From positions 2,854,501 through 2,918,500 of the forward strand of contig NC_089456.1 in assembly GCF_026210795.1 (NCBI RefSeq): a DNA stretch of 64,000 nt, read 5' to 3'. Source of the stretch: Rhizophagus irregularis (taxonomy: Eukaryota > Glomeromycota > Glomeromycetes > Glomerales > Glomeraceae). Under the pieces are notes generated by a model, which saw only the letters and a program-made list of their open reading frames with translations, was not told the origin of the DNA and searched no databases. Shown piece by piece: positions 48,868-60,550 of the stretch (within the stretch, counting starts at the first letter, position 1; every line of letters starts with the position of its first letter). The translations under genes and the position numbers were made by a program.

Positions 48868-50020
48868 ACGGTTACAGTACGATTTCCTGAATGCCTTTTT
48901 TCTGAATATATCTTTTCCCGAAGTCATTTGCCTGAATGCCAATTTTCCGAACTGAACATTTTCCTGAAATATACAATTTCCCGAATCCTTATTTCCCGAA
49001 TCCAATTTCCTGAAGTCTAATTTCCCGAATCCTAAATCTCAATATCCTGAATCCCAATATCCCGAATTCAAATATCCTTAATTCTAATATTCCGAATCCT
49101 AATATTCCGAATGGACAATTTCTTGAATTATATAATAAACTGTATATTTTCGTATGATTTATAAATAAACTATATATAATAAATTTAAAAAACAAAGAAC
49201 TATTGATAACTATAAGTTTTATTATTCAAATATACAGTATTATAAGCAGATATAATGTTAACAATTGTAAAAATTTTTTAAAGTACTGGTTATAAATGAA
49301 ATTTATTAGAGATTTATTAATATAATTCAACTTTTTGTAATATTAAACTAACGCTAACTGTATGTTACTAAACATTTATTAATTTCGCATTATGAATAGA
49401 AAAATTACTAAATGAACAACTTTATTTATATAAAAACACAATTTACACTAATTTATTACTTTTACATACTATGAATAATTATCTAGTATAGTTAAAATTT
49501 CCACACATCAATTTGTTGCAATAGAAAGCATTAAAAATATTCCTTTATTATATCAAGTGTTTTGACTACATCAACTCTGTTAGCTTTAGGTGCATGACTA
49601 TGTTCTTTAGTACTTATCAATATGTGTTCCTCACCCTCTAAGTCAGTTATGGCTCTTCCACTGCAGCTATACTTTTTTCTGAACTCACAAGACCAATAAT
49701 ATCTTTGGTTTATATTTTTTTTCTTTTGTATACAAATATCCATATACATTGATTTTGGATTACATTATTTATTTTAAGTATTTGTTTTAATACAAGTTAG
49801 TTTATTACATATTATATTTATATACATTATATATAATTTATTGATTATTATACTAAATAAAATAAAGGTTGAGTTTATGAAATTAATAATTCTAATTTAT
49901 GATGTAAAATTATATAAAATAATATTAAATTCAGTAAAATGTCTATTCAGAATATCAGGGTTCATGATATTGGAATTTGGGATAAAATAATTCAGGATAA
50001 AAGAATTCGGGACTTAACGC
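48868..50020. mobile_element. Second foldback-type element with TTTCCCGAATCC arrays
   Basis: Left arm (48868-49135): about 16 units of ~15 bp, from TTTCCTGAATGCC to ATTCCGAATCCTA, with the outer end GGTTACAGTACGATTTCC resembling the outer end at 47888. Right arm (49938-50015): fewer units in inverse orientation (CAGAATATCAGGG, GGAATTTGGGATA, AGAATTCGGGAC). The interior carries a FLYWCH zinc-finger frame. The unit sequence differs from that of the neighbouring element, but the design is the same. Confidence 0.5.
49531..49749 (-). CDS. FLYWCH-type zinc-finger fragment
   Basis: 72 residues: QRYYWSCEFRKKYSCSGRA, ITD, then a variable stretch and KEHSHAPKANRVDVVKTLD. This is a FLYWCH finger (Trp-x-Cys ... 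Cys ... His-x-His). FLYWCH domains are the DNA-binding part of many MULE transposases. There is no DDE domain nearby, so this is either a short stand-alone gene or a transposase remnant carried by the foldback element. Start and downstream exons are uncertain; a GTATTT/TTAG intron may follow at the 3' end. Confidence 0.6.
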   Translation of the reverse strand: MYMDICIQKKKNINQRYYWSCEFRKKYSCSGRAITDLEGEEHILISTKEHSHAPKANRVDVVKTLDIIKEYF

Positions 50021-50911
50021 TGTAGAAGGTCTATTATAACTTGTTATTGTTGTGAGAAACGAAAAAGTACTATCCAGAGAACTGAAAATAAATTTTTTTT
50101 TAATTAAATTTATGAAGAGTTGCATAAAAAGCCTTATTTTTCATACACATACTTTATTTTTTCCAATAAAGCTTCATTTTGTTTCTTGATAAGGTCCAAT
50201 TGTTCTTGGAGATCGCTCATAGTCACGTAAAAGTATCAAACGTATCGTAAACGTATAAATGTTGAAGAGAAAAAAGTAGGAAAAATACGTGGATTTTTAT
50301 GATGACTGGTGTTTAGTAACATCAGGTGATAAATTAAAATCGCGTAAATCGCGTAGTAAGCAGATACGTGAAACAATGTGAAACATGACCTGCCTATATA
50401 TAGCGATCATAAGGGCACAAACACTTTAAAAGGATGGATCTCAGCCCATCATTTATTGTCAGGATTGTCGGGTACTCGGGTTAACTCGGCTAGTTGGAAA
50501 AGATATATAACACGGGACATATATACACATATATATATGATTGGCGTAGTATAAAGTATAATTGTATATACTATAATGTAATTATGTTATACAGTTTATT
50601 TTGAGCTTTACCAAATATTACCGAATATTTTAAAATTTCGAGTTCTTTAAAATTTGCTAAGTCCCGTACATTATGAAATCAGTTATAATAAATTTCAAGA
50701 TTTTTCATTTCGATATTTGTATTTTGAGCTTATTAAGTGTCAGGCTTATGAAATGTCGGGATTTAGAGTGTCGGGATAATATACCAAACTCTCGAATATA
50801 TATATAAAGAGAGCGAATTCAAAGAAAGTACTAACAAATTATATGTGATAAAACTCTCCAAATACATATAATAAATAAAATAATAAATATATTTTTTTTC
50901 TAATTGAAATT
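50021..50911. other. Spacer 5' of the CACTA gene
   Basis: Contains a small reverse frame starting at 50220 (MSDLQEQLDLIKKQNEALL..., 28 codons) with heptad-like coiled-coil character, perhaps the first exon of a broken gene. GTCGGG words repeat at 50466, 50755 and 50773. The remainder is AT-rich 5' flank of the transposase gene. Confidence 0.3.
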
Positions 50912-52438
50912 ATGCCTAAGTGTGAATGTAAACATCGTTTAAATTTATCAAATGGTAAGGGAAGAGTACTTCATAGGACAACAGTAGCTCGACATTTATT
51001 AGAAGAAAAAGAGGCACAAGCTCTAGAAGATGAATACCAAAGACTTCATCCTGAAGAAAATCTTTATCATTCTGAAGAGGAAAATTTAAACGAAGAAAAC
51101 TTACGTGAAGAAGACTTATATGAAGAAAATGAATGATCATTTATGGTGACAAGTGATAATGAAGAAGAAAATGAACGATCATATATGGAAATGTGTGATA
51201 ATGAAGAAATTCCAGAAGAAACTAATGATGATTTTAGTTTCCAAAATGAAGAAAATGAGAAAACTAATAATTATGAAAATGAATATTATTATTATTATGA
51301 AAATGATGATTCAATTTCTGATTCTCAAAATGAATCAGAATCTGATAACATAAATTCTAATGCTGATAATGAAGAAGGTGAATTCCAAAATAAATTATTA
51401 ATAGTATTTAAATACATTAACTATTTATTAACTATTTATTAACAATAGTGATAAATTTTTAGATAATACAATTATTTCTGATGAATTGCTTGAAGGATTA
51501 AGGCTTTTATATATGAAATCAAATTTTAATTTTTCTGAAGCTGCATTTAATAATATATATAAAGCTTTCAATAGAAATAAAATGAGCCTAAATAAAATAA
51601 AAAAAATACTTGATTTGATAGTAGGAATTGAACCAAAAATATACGATATGTGTGTTAATTCATGTTGTGCGTTCGTAGGAGTTTTAGAAAATGAAAGAAA
51701 GTGTAAATTTTGTAAAGAGGACCAATATTATAGTAATGGTAAATCAAGAAAAAATTTACCTTTTGTCTCTATAATTGAGCGTTTAAAGCTTCAATTTAAA
51801 AACTCTAAAAGATCCAAAGAATTATTATATACGCATAACTATACTAATAATATAGGAGATCTTGTTCATAGGGACATAGGTGATATTTTTGATGGGCTGA
51901 TTTATAAAGAGTTATTAAATGATGCATATTTTTCCAATCCTAAAGATGTTGCATTTACTGCATCTTGTGATGGTTATCAAATATTTCGACAAAAAACTGA
52001 TGATTGTTGGGTATTTCTTTTTATAAATAATAATTTGCCTCAAGAATTAAGGGTAAAAAAAGAAAATTTAATGGTAATATTAATAATCCCAGGGCCAAAA
52101 CAACCTCAAGATTTTAATTCATTTCTCTATCCATTAATTCAAGAGATGAAAATGTTACAAGGTATATTAAAAAATATGAAAAATAATAATTAATATAATA
52201 TTTATTAATCATATTTTTGTATTTACAGATGGAATATTATGTTATGATGGAAACAAAAAAGAATATTTTACTTTACGTGCTCACATATAAGCTTGGACTG
52301 GAGATCTTCCTGCTCTTTCAAAAATTTTATATTTAACGGGACATAATTCATATTCAGGTTGCAGATTCTGTAATCTTCGAGGAACTTTAAATGAAATGAA
52401 TAGACATGTATATTATCCATTACAACAAAATATGTCAT
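50912..52438 (+). pseudogene. CACTA (EnSpm) tnp2-like transposase, broken and truncated
   Basis: Exon 1 from 50912 (MPKCECKHRLNL zinc-binding-like start, HRTTVARHL, then an acidic Glu/Asn/Asp linker), intron about 51385-51461, exon 2 51462 to about 52160, intron to 52228, exon 3 up to 52438. Exon 2 shows the tnp2 hallmarks: YDMCVNSCCAFVG...CKFCKEDQYY, a CDGYQIF motif, WVFLFINNNLPQELR and IPGPKQPQ. In-frame stops occur at 51134-51136 (TGA) and 52288-52290 (TAA, in RAHI-stop-AWTGDLPAL). The gene ends abruptly at 52438, in the conserved CRFCNLRG region, where the Polinton begins. Confidence 0.75.
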
Positions 52439-52920
52439 CGGGCTGGATGTGGGAGGTGCAAGCACCACCCACCTCCGGGTCTACGACCTGTCGCAGTACC
52501 TCCTTCCCCCTACGGGGGCTCAGGAATCCCCTATATCTGTCACCATCTGTCATTAACATCTGTCATATAACAATATACTAAAAAAGGATAAAATAAGGGA
52601 AAAGAGAGGAAAATACGATAGAATCAAAGGGGTATGACAGATATGACGGATATGACAGATGTTTCAGAAAAATCGGGAGAGGGTATCCCCAGAAAAAAGT
52701 TTTGATTTTACCCCCAGATCTGTCATTCTGTCATAGTTCTGTCATATGATCAGGATTCCGTCTAATAATCTGTTGGAAGCAGTGAGATAGCAAACCAGAT
52801 AAGTTAGCAGGTAAGCCCCTAGAAGGTCTATAAAGCCAGTAAGACCAACCCCGTCCCACCCCCGTCAGAAAAAATAAGTAATTGAACAATGGGTATTGAG
52901 AATAGAGCATATCCAGATAA
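52439..52920. repeat. Polinton terminal region with TGACAGA/TCTGTCA clusters
   Basis: Near the end there is a palindromic GGGAGGTGCAAGCACCACCC. From 52535 to 52755 the heptamer TCTGTCA or its inverse TGACAGA occurs about ten times, first in one orientation, then the other, then the first again. This would suit binding of the integrase or a terminal protein (inference). No coding frame. The CTATCTCACTGC-like stretch and C-rich 52820-52865 complete the region. Confidence 0.5.
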
Positions 52921-52935
52921 GTTTAGAAGACAGTA

Positions 52936-53256
52936 CTAATCCGTCTTCCTCTTTTTTGCCTCCTTAAGGCATTTATCAATACACTGTTTACACGCGTCAT
53001 CAGAATCTAAGATTTTCTGTCCAAGTTTTTTGCATTGCCGATTGTAAGCCGTCTGCTGTCTCTTAGCAGCGGTTTCTTTCTTTTTCTCCTTAGTCTTCTT
53101 CTTGATCACCCAGTCTATTCCAGTAAAAGTATTCTTATGCATAACACAAATTGTGCAGTCACCATGCAGCCGGTAACGCCCATTTGTAGTCATATCTTGT
53201 ATTTCACTAGCCGTCTCAGTTTCCTTCTTGCACTTTAGGCAGTAAAAACGTGTCAT
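52936..53256 (-). CDS. Small zinc-ribbon protein (DUF5679-like)
   Basis: 106 residues. N-terminal FYCLKCKKETETASEIQDM with GRYRLHGDCTICVMHK gives a CxxC...CxxC ribbon close to the pattern of DUF5679 proteins of Polintons and large DNA viruses. The C-terminal half is Lys-rich with a second CKQCIDKC motif. Divergent from the integrase gene with about 44 bp between start codons, so they share a promoter. Function unknown; nucleic-acid binding is plausible. Confidence 0.65.
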   Translation of the reverse strand: MTRFYCLKCKKETETASEIQDMTTNGRYRLHGDCTICVMHKNTFTGIDWVIKKKTKEKKKETAAKRQQTAYNRQCKKLGQKILDSDDACKQCIDKCLKEAKKRKTD

Positions 53257-53300
53257 TTTAAGATTTGAAGTCTAAAACCATTCCTTTAATTTGTCGTAAT

Positions 53301-53770
53301 ATGTCGCATTTAGAGAATTATTACAAATACTACAATCTCTCTGGAGTACCAGCACGAATTCTAAAAGGTGAGGAGCACTACAACCTATACAAAAAGCCCC
53401 TAAAGGAGAAGTCATCAGAGCGTCCACGAGTAGTTGTATGGAAACCAAATGCGACACATCAGGCAGATCTCGCAGAGATGCCAGTCGACCCCAAAGGATT
53501 CCACTATTTCCTCGTAGTAGTAGAAGTCACGGGTAAACGAGTCGACGCAGAACCCCCAAAGGATAAAACTGCAAATAGGGTTCTCAATGGATTTGTTAAA
53601 ATCTACAGAAGAAATCGCATTAAGCTACCAACACATCGAATAGAGACAGACTCCGGATCAGAATTCACCAATGATCAGGTACGTGATTTTTTCCTGAACA
53701 GCCTAGGGGTGATGATGAGGTTTGGAGAGCCGGGAAGACACAAACAGCAATCATACGCTGAACGAGCTAT
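53301..53770 (+). pseudogene. Polinton integrase (retroviral-type), C-terminally truncated
   Basis: Start taken at 53301 (MSHLENYY); the upstream alternative at 53265 is not Met-like in context. The rve core is visible: first catalytic Asp in THQADLAEMP, second in IETDSGSEFTNDQVRDFF, and the Glu in HKQQSYAERA. Immediately after the Glu (about 53765) the frame runs into unrelated DNA, the antisense of a Gag-like gene, so the rest of the catalytic core and the C-terminal domain are missing. Integrase would insert the element's ends. Not functional as it stands. Confidence 0.75.
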
Positions 53771-55368
53771 GTCAATATCCATAGGATCGTCTACCCTGAT
53801 ATCCTCTTCTTGTTCCTCCTCAACTAGGTCCTCCGGAATCTCTGTGACTTTTCTAGCAGACAATAACTCCTCCTGAAGAATCTCACGGAGTAATTTCCTA
53901 AAGTCTGCAGATCTTAACAGGCTTAATAAGTCATTCTTAGTAACAGCTTTTGCAGGTGTAGACTTACTACCAGTAACTTTCACAGGAATCTTAACAGGGG
54001 TTGCTTTGCCTTTCAATGGCACACTAGAAGAGCTAACTGCTGTCTTATTTGGGGACGACTTAAGAAGTTTTGAGATACTCAAACCTACTTTTTTTTTGAC
54101 CCAACACGAACCATATAGACATCACCATCTTTTTCTCTCAATTCTACCTTTTCACCAAAACTCGCAGTATCAATGTCCATAGCATCATCATTAAGATTGA
54201 GGTTTCTCATTGCTCAGGCCAAATCCAGATCATCACGTCTATCTTTAGCCTTCTGAAGTTGTTTTGTAAGTATTTTAGACGTCCCACATTTATATCCTAT
54301 AATAAGATCAATAGCATTTTGATGATCATCCAAAGTCCACTCAGGAGCATCAGGATCATCACCAACATCATGATCTACATAACCATCATCCCAATCAGGA
54401 TCCTGATAATCCTGAACAACACGTCGCTGTGGTTTTGGTCGAACAGGTTTAATCTGCTGTCTATAGACTGGTGGATTACGAACTGGCCGAGCCTGTAATT
54501 GTTTAAATTGCACCTGAAAATTCTTGGTAAGTTCCTCAGCTTGAGCCTTAAGTAATTCTTGTAATTGTTCTTGAGTAACCCCAGATGACTTTGATGTCAG
54601 TACGACAGGTTCCTGTTTTTCTAACGGAGGTTGAGTTACATCACTGTAATCTGCTTGAAGTCGCCAATTTCTATCTTATAACTCCAAGCGCATCTCAGCC
54701 CTTCTCCGTTCTAAATTTCTCAGATGTTTAACCAAGTCATCAGGATTAAGATTACTAAACCTTTCTGCTTCAAAAATATTATCAGCCGAAAGACCTCTAA
54801 AGAACTGGTCGATAATAAGATCATCAGTTAGTTTTAGTAATTTTCCAGCTCTCTTTACAGTTCTATAAAATGCATCAACTGGCTCATTTTCCTGATAAAG
54901 ACTGTTAAAACGGATACGTTTCTTTTCATCTAAAATAGTTGGAAATTGTGTTCTAAGCCAATAAAGCGCCTGGTTAGGTTTAATACCTGGAAAAACTATA
55001 GGATGATTATTAGCAGCAGCAACACCAGCATCTGCAGTAGCTGGAGCAACTCTATCTGTCGGACGAGCACCAGCTCTTCCCCAAGCTTTATCTCCACCTA
55101 TTAAATCATGGGTAGGAATAAATGCTGCTCTAATAGTTACTAATGCATTAGCTGCATCTGTAGCATAAACATGTGCTTCAGACCCATTTACATAGGTACC
55201 TGCATTTGGTCCTCCTGCACCTTCTGGTATTACTAATGCTACAAAAGCAGCTAAATTAGCTCCACCTCTTGAAGTGATACCAGAAAGTTCCCAATTTTTT
55301 CCTGTAATTTCTCGATCAAACCATTCAGCCGCTTCACCAGCCATACAGCTTCTAAGGAGTATACATAT

Positions 55369-58300
55369 AAACTGTACAGTACGATCAGCTGAACTGTACT
55401 GTACATTTGTGGTTGTACGATCATTTATGTAACAATAAAATTTTAGTACAGTGTACAGTATAACACTTGTACAACCAAACGATCTATGATCAGACTTTTT
55501 TTTTTTTTCTCACTCTCCCAAAGAAACACGTCAAAGAAACACGTCTAAAAGTCAACAAAGACTTTATACATATAAATCTTACAACAAAAATGGCAGAAAT
55601 TTCTACCGAAGTCAATAAAGAAATTATCGAAGAGGTATATAACCTGGGCTAAACATGCTGAAAAGGTCAAAATAGTTGTTTCAGCAGGTGGTCAATTTCG
55701 GAAAGTGCCGCAATAAACCAATTTTAGTATTTATTTTTTGTATAACAGATATTTTACACGAATAGATTCCTTAGAAATATGTTTCTAATGCTAAAATTAG
55801 CATTTGTCCTTGTATTTAGTACCATTAAAATTACCAAAATAATTTTTTAAATTAAACTTTATATTTATTAATTATTATTTCTATATTTTATATATTCAAT
55901 AGTGGCCTACCCAAAATACTGCTAAATTTGGTAGAAATTTAACGGCATCTGAGGTTCACTATTATTTAGAATTTCAAGAATATCCTAATACATCTGAAAC
56001 TGGTTTCGCAAGTATTTATAATGTATCAGGTTGGGATGAGAATGAAGCACAAAAAGCGTTTGCTATGAATAATATTCAATATTCATATGGAGGCAATGGT
56101 ACAATTCGCAAAGTACAAAATTGTGATTTTTTTCCTGGAATCAGAGTATCCAAGGAACAACGTAATTGCCTTAGTGTTAAAGTATGTGAATTTGCGTCCA
56201 AAGAATTAGATGTTGGTCATACATCTGTGGATTTTTCTAAATCCTTTTTCAAAAATATATTTGACGCCAATGAAAAATTTCATGAGAAAACAACTCTTTG
56301 GTTAGTAATTCATATATTTATTTTAATTTATAAATACTATATAATAATATATTAAAGTTCATAAAATAACTAATTTATTTTGTAGTGTGTTCGCTAAAGC
56401 ATATGAATGTCATTGTGAATATATTGATCAAAATGGAGTAAAATGTAACGGTATACCAAAATTATGTGAATTTAATCAAGTACGTATAAATTATATAATA
56501 AGTTCTTTTAAAATTATAATTATTATTATTTGATTATCTAAAATTTATAATATTTTCAGGTGGCTGGTTTAATAACATCAAAAAAAAAGTTTATTGGATG
56601 TACTAATTGGAAACCAAAAGAAAAACACCGATATTTAACAATTCCAAATAATGTTGATCTGGAATTATTAGAAACGATGTTTAGTGAATATTCCTATCAT
56701 CCTTATGGTATCGATTTTAAGGTAAAAATCTGGTGATCCGTTTCACTAAAAAGTAATTTTATACAAAAATGTTTTTAACTAAATTTGGCAATTAGCATAG
56801 TGGATTTTAATTCTAAATTCGATAGAAAATGATTTTTTATGTAATTTTATTTTTTTCGCACAAAAATTTTAGTTCAAATTTATTTTTATAAATATTTTTT
56901 TGCTGTGTTATACATATATTTTTAAAATAAATAAATTAATTTAATATTTAAATTGCAGAACGATGAAGTTAATACGGTAGATGAGTGTTTTATGGTACGA
57001 CCTAATATTGCACGATCTGATGAATGTCGTAAGTAAATTAATTAATAACTGTATTCTTTTTGTTATCTAAAATAATTAATAATTATTGTTTCATTAGCAT
57101 TTTTGCATAAAGTCGAAAATCGAATTGTTAAAGGATCTGTGAGTAAGAAGGCTAGTGCATGTCCGGTTACATTCTACCATATAATTCCAGAAAATTTAAA
57201 GGAATGCCCATTTATTGCAACTGTATCGGTGGGAAAACATAATCATCCACCTCCACCACCTTATAAAACCCCATATAATATTAAAAATCAACTTCAAAAT
57301 ATAATCAATAATGAACATACTCTTGATTTAACAAGAAGAAAGTTTTTAACTGGTAAGTTAAATTACACAAATATAAATCATAATTATTTATATAAGCTAA
57401 TTAAAATAATATAAAATAAATAGGAACAATGATTCAAAACTACTTAAATGGAAAACAATTAAGTGAATTACATCCATCATTGAATAATCAATCTAAAATT
57501 GATTATTATATTGGCAAAACTCGACGTTCACAGTATCCATATGGACAAAATATCTTGGGAGTTACACATGAATTTATGAAACATGAAAAAAGTGAAGATC
57601 CATATATTCGATCAATTCGTAAGTAAATTGTATTACGCGTAATACGTTTATATCACTTTTTTAATCGTAATTTAATTTTTTATATTTAATTTATTTTATT
57701 TTACAGGATTTCTTGATAGTGGCCAATATATTGTTGTATGTGCTACAAAGCAACAACTTAAAGCAATTCCTGAATTGACATATTTTGAAATTGATATGGC
57801 ATTCAAAAGAATTCATGGTGTTACAAATGAATGGGAAGTATCAGCATATGTATCACGAATACAAAAAAGTGAGTTAAATTTTATTTACTTTAATTTATTT
57901 AATTTTTTATAATTTTAATTTAATTGCTTTAAAAATATATATAGCTTTAACTTTTGCACGAATATTTACAAATATTGAGACGGCTGATGCATATCAAAAC
58001 CTATTTGAAGACTTGTTTAATTGCATAGAAAAAGATACGGGTGAAATATTTAATTTTTATCATATTCATGGAAGGGGTTTGGGATGTATTATCGCAGATC
58101 AACACAAAGGGCAAGCTTTAGGTAAGCTAAACTACAGTATAAATTCGAATTATTTGAGTATAGGTATTAATAAAATTTAATATTTAATTAGGTTTAGGTC
58201 GATATTTAAATTCAAAGTATCCAAATTTAACGCCAGTTGAGCATTTACAACATATATATAAACTTTGCCAAGTTCATTATGAGCGGTAATTAGATGCATT

Positions 58301-59601
58301 AATAATTTTTTATAATCTAATTGAATTAATTACTAATTTATAATCATATTTTATTTTTTTTTATTTAGAAATATTGACAAAAATAAGCAGATATCAAGTG
58401 AAATTCGAAGTGCTATGTATTTAGTACCAACTTTAGATACACAAGAAGAAGTGTTAATAGTATTAGATAAAATACAATCTAGTGGCGAATTAGGAGCAGA
58501 AGGTAATCATTAAATTTAACTTTTCATCAAAATTCAAACAAATATTAAAGTATTTTTTTTATAGCTTGGGTAAAAGATAAACGTGTTTCATGGGTACTAT
58601 CGGGTATATCAATTGCATTTACCAAAATGGATCATATTATTTGGAATCAAACACCAAATAATACCAATGTGGGAGAAAGTGCACATGCAAACGTAAATCA
58701 TGATGGACGTAATTTATCACTTCTTGCCGGAATTGTTAGGTAAAACTTTTTATTTGTTTGTATATAAAACTTATTAAATATTTATTAAAATTCCTTTTTT
58801 TTAGAGGATGTAACTTTGATAAACGACAGTGGGAAAGTGGAAATGTCTATGAAAAATATAATATTCCTGATTCTTATAGAGATAAATCTGAATTGGCACG
58901 ATCAATTCAAGCTGAGAAAAGAGCGGGTAAGTATAATTAATTATTTTAATTATTTTTAAAATATATTTAACGTAATAATTTGTATTTTAATTATTTTAGC
59001 AAAAAAGCGTAAATGTAAACAAACTTCATCCTTGAGTACAGTAAAAAAACAAAAAAGTAATTCTCATAATAAGGAAAATGATACTATTGAAATTATTGAA
59101 TCAAACGGAGATCCATGTTTTGATCAACAAAGAAAAGTTAATACTTTGGCGCAAGAAACACTAGCTATTCGAAAGCAGGCAAATGATGAGCTTGAAAGGG
59201 AAATTGCACTGCTTGAGAAAAGAAACAAACTCTTAGGTTTATAATTTTTTCAACATGATTTTCAATTACTTTTATAGAGAGTGCAGCATGTTCGAAGTAA
59301 AATAAAGTAATTTTCCAATGACAATAATAAAAATATTTGCGCACGTTAACAGTTAATATAACTATTTATTTATTTATAATTTTATTAATAAAGAACTTTT
59401 TTAATTGTGAATTTAATATAAGAATCACGTGATAATCATTTATTTTTACAATTGTACTGTACGAAATTTGTTACAATTTAACTGTACGGTACAATACAAG
59501 ACTTATATGTATATATATATATATAAGTGCTGTACTGTACTGTATGGATTTTATTATAATTAATCGTACCGTACAGTTCAGCTGATCGTACCGTACAGTT
59601 T
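55369..59601. mobile_element. Complete MULE-like DNA transposon
   Basis: 36-bp TIRs at 55369-55404 (AAACTGTACAGTACGATCAG...) and 59566-59601 (inverse) with two mismatches. Further CTGTACTGTAC and GTACAG words lie in both subterminal regions. It carries one multi-exon transposase gene with no stops detected. The flanks share GCTTCTAAG..TATAC (55348-55364 and 59614-59627), which suggests an imperfect target duplication of about 14 bp with a few filler bases. It interrupts the Gag-like frame between MGILRS and the AGEAAEW segment. Confidence 0.8.
55591..59244 (+). CDS. MULE-like DDE transposase
   Basis: About 14 exons, read from GT/AG borders: near 55591-55635, 55902-56299, 56385-56479, 56560-56721, 56958-57030, 57098-57353, 57423-57621, 57706-57868, 57945-58121, 58191-58288, 58369-58502, 58565-58740, 58804-58926 and 59000-59244. 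N-terminal part has zinc-finger-like Cys/His clusters (CHCEYIDQNGVKCNG; CPVTFYH...GKHNHPPPP, as in WRKY-GCM1 fingers). The catalytic core shows YFEIDMAFKR (first Asp), CIIADQHKGQALGLG (second Asp) and NVGESAHANVNHDG (Glu). The C-terminus is a Lys-rich, coiled-coil tail ending EIALLEKRNKLLGL. No premature stop found, so the element may be autonomous. Confidence 0.75.
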
Positions 59602-60550
59602 GTCTATCTACCTGCTTCTAAGTATACCCATAGCTCTTTTCCAAGACTCTGGTGGCCCTCCAGCAGCGTATGGGTTAAGATTAATAGTATCAAGATAACC
59701 CATATAAAGCCTAACAAATGTATCAATATCATCAGTAGCTTTACCCTCAAAAATCGGCAATCCTATTGCAGTGGTAGCCATATCGTCTCTAGTGGATTGT
59801 TTAAAAGAGGTGGAGGAGGGTTCAATTGTCTAATTCGAAACCATTGTACCTGAATTCTAAGAGCAGCTATCTGTTGGAAAAGTCTATTCCTAAGTCTCCC
59901 TAATGTCTGAATCCCAAAACGCACCCTATTATCAGCATGTGCTAGCTGTGCATTAACCTGTCCAAGTTGCGCATTAACCAATACAAGTTGTCCTCCAGTC
60001 CAAGTAGCTCTCAGCCGCCAATGATTTAGAAGGATATTACCACGATTCACAGCATTTTGAGCCTCATTACGATCCCTTACTGCTTGAGTATAATCTGCTT
60101 GTAATACATTACGTTCATGTCATGCCTGATTACGTTCACCTATAGCCCGTTGACAAAGCTCTACCATAGTATCATAATCTCTTTGCAGGTTATGGTTTTC
60201 TTCTATGAAATTATCATTATAATAACTAGTTGACGTTCTAAATTAGTAAACGTTTCATCAAATGCATTTATCTTACCTTGTGCAAAAACTAACAAATCTT
60301 TTGTAATACCAAGTTCTTCATGTTTTGCTTTACAGCGATACATTAATATATTAATAATATGTTTGATTTGATTATTTGCCTCCTGTATCTCTGAATCAAC
60401 AGTTAAACGACCCCTGGTAGTTAATAAATTTGCATGAGCCTTTAGTATTCTAACTAATTCATCATCGTCTTTTTCATTGACCAAGTGTGCAGGAAGCGGT
60501 CCAGTAGGTTCTGAAGGAGTATAAACTGGAATTGGTGTTGATGTCGACAT

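Larger units (their letters stand above)
53765..60550 (-). pseudogene. Gag-like gene, decayed and split by a MULE
   Basis: Reads right to left: 60550-60203 (MSTSTPIPVYTP start), a frame change near 60220, 60050-59763 (Leu/Gln/Arg-rich), a frame change, then LPIFEGKATDDIDTF...MGYLDT..NP (about 59760-59620), typical of retrotransposon Gag. The MULE follows. The frame resumes at 55344 (AGEAAEWFDREI...NSLYQENEPVDAFYRT...IDQFFRGLS), ending near 54676, then 54513-54214 and 54210-53765 with two MDID motifs. The capsid-like middle fits the Gag pattern of gypsy-type elements. At least three frameshifts. Confidence 0.55.

Noticed and set aside
47886..50020. CRISPR-like short repeats
   Set aside because: The ~15-bp units are contiguous, degenerate and inverted between arms; no spacers.
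52396..52581. 61-codon forward frame
   Set aside because: It joins the end of the CACTA gene to the noncoding Polinton end; an artefact of the insertion.
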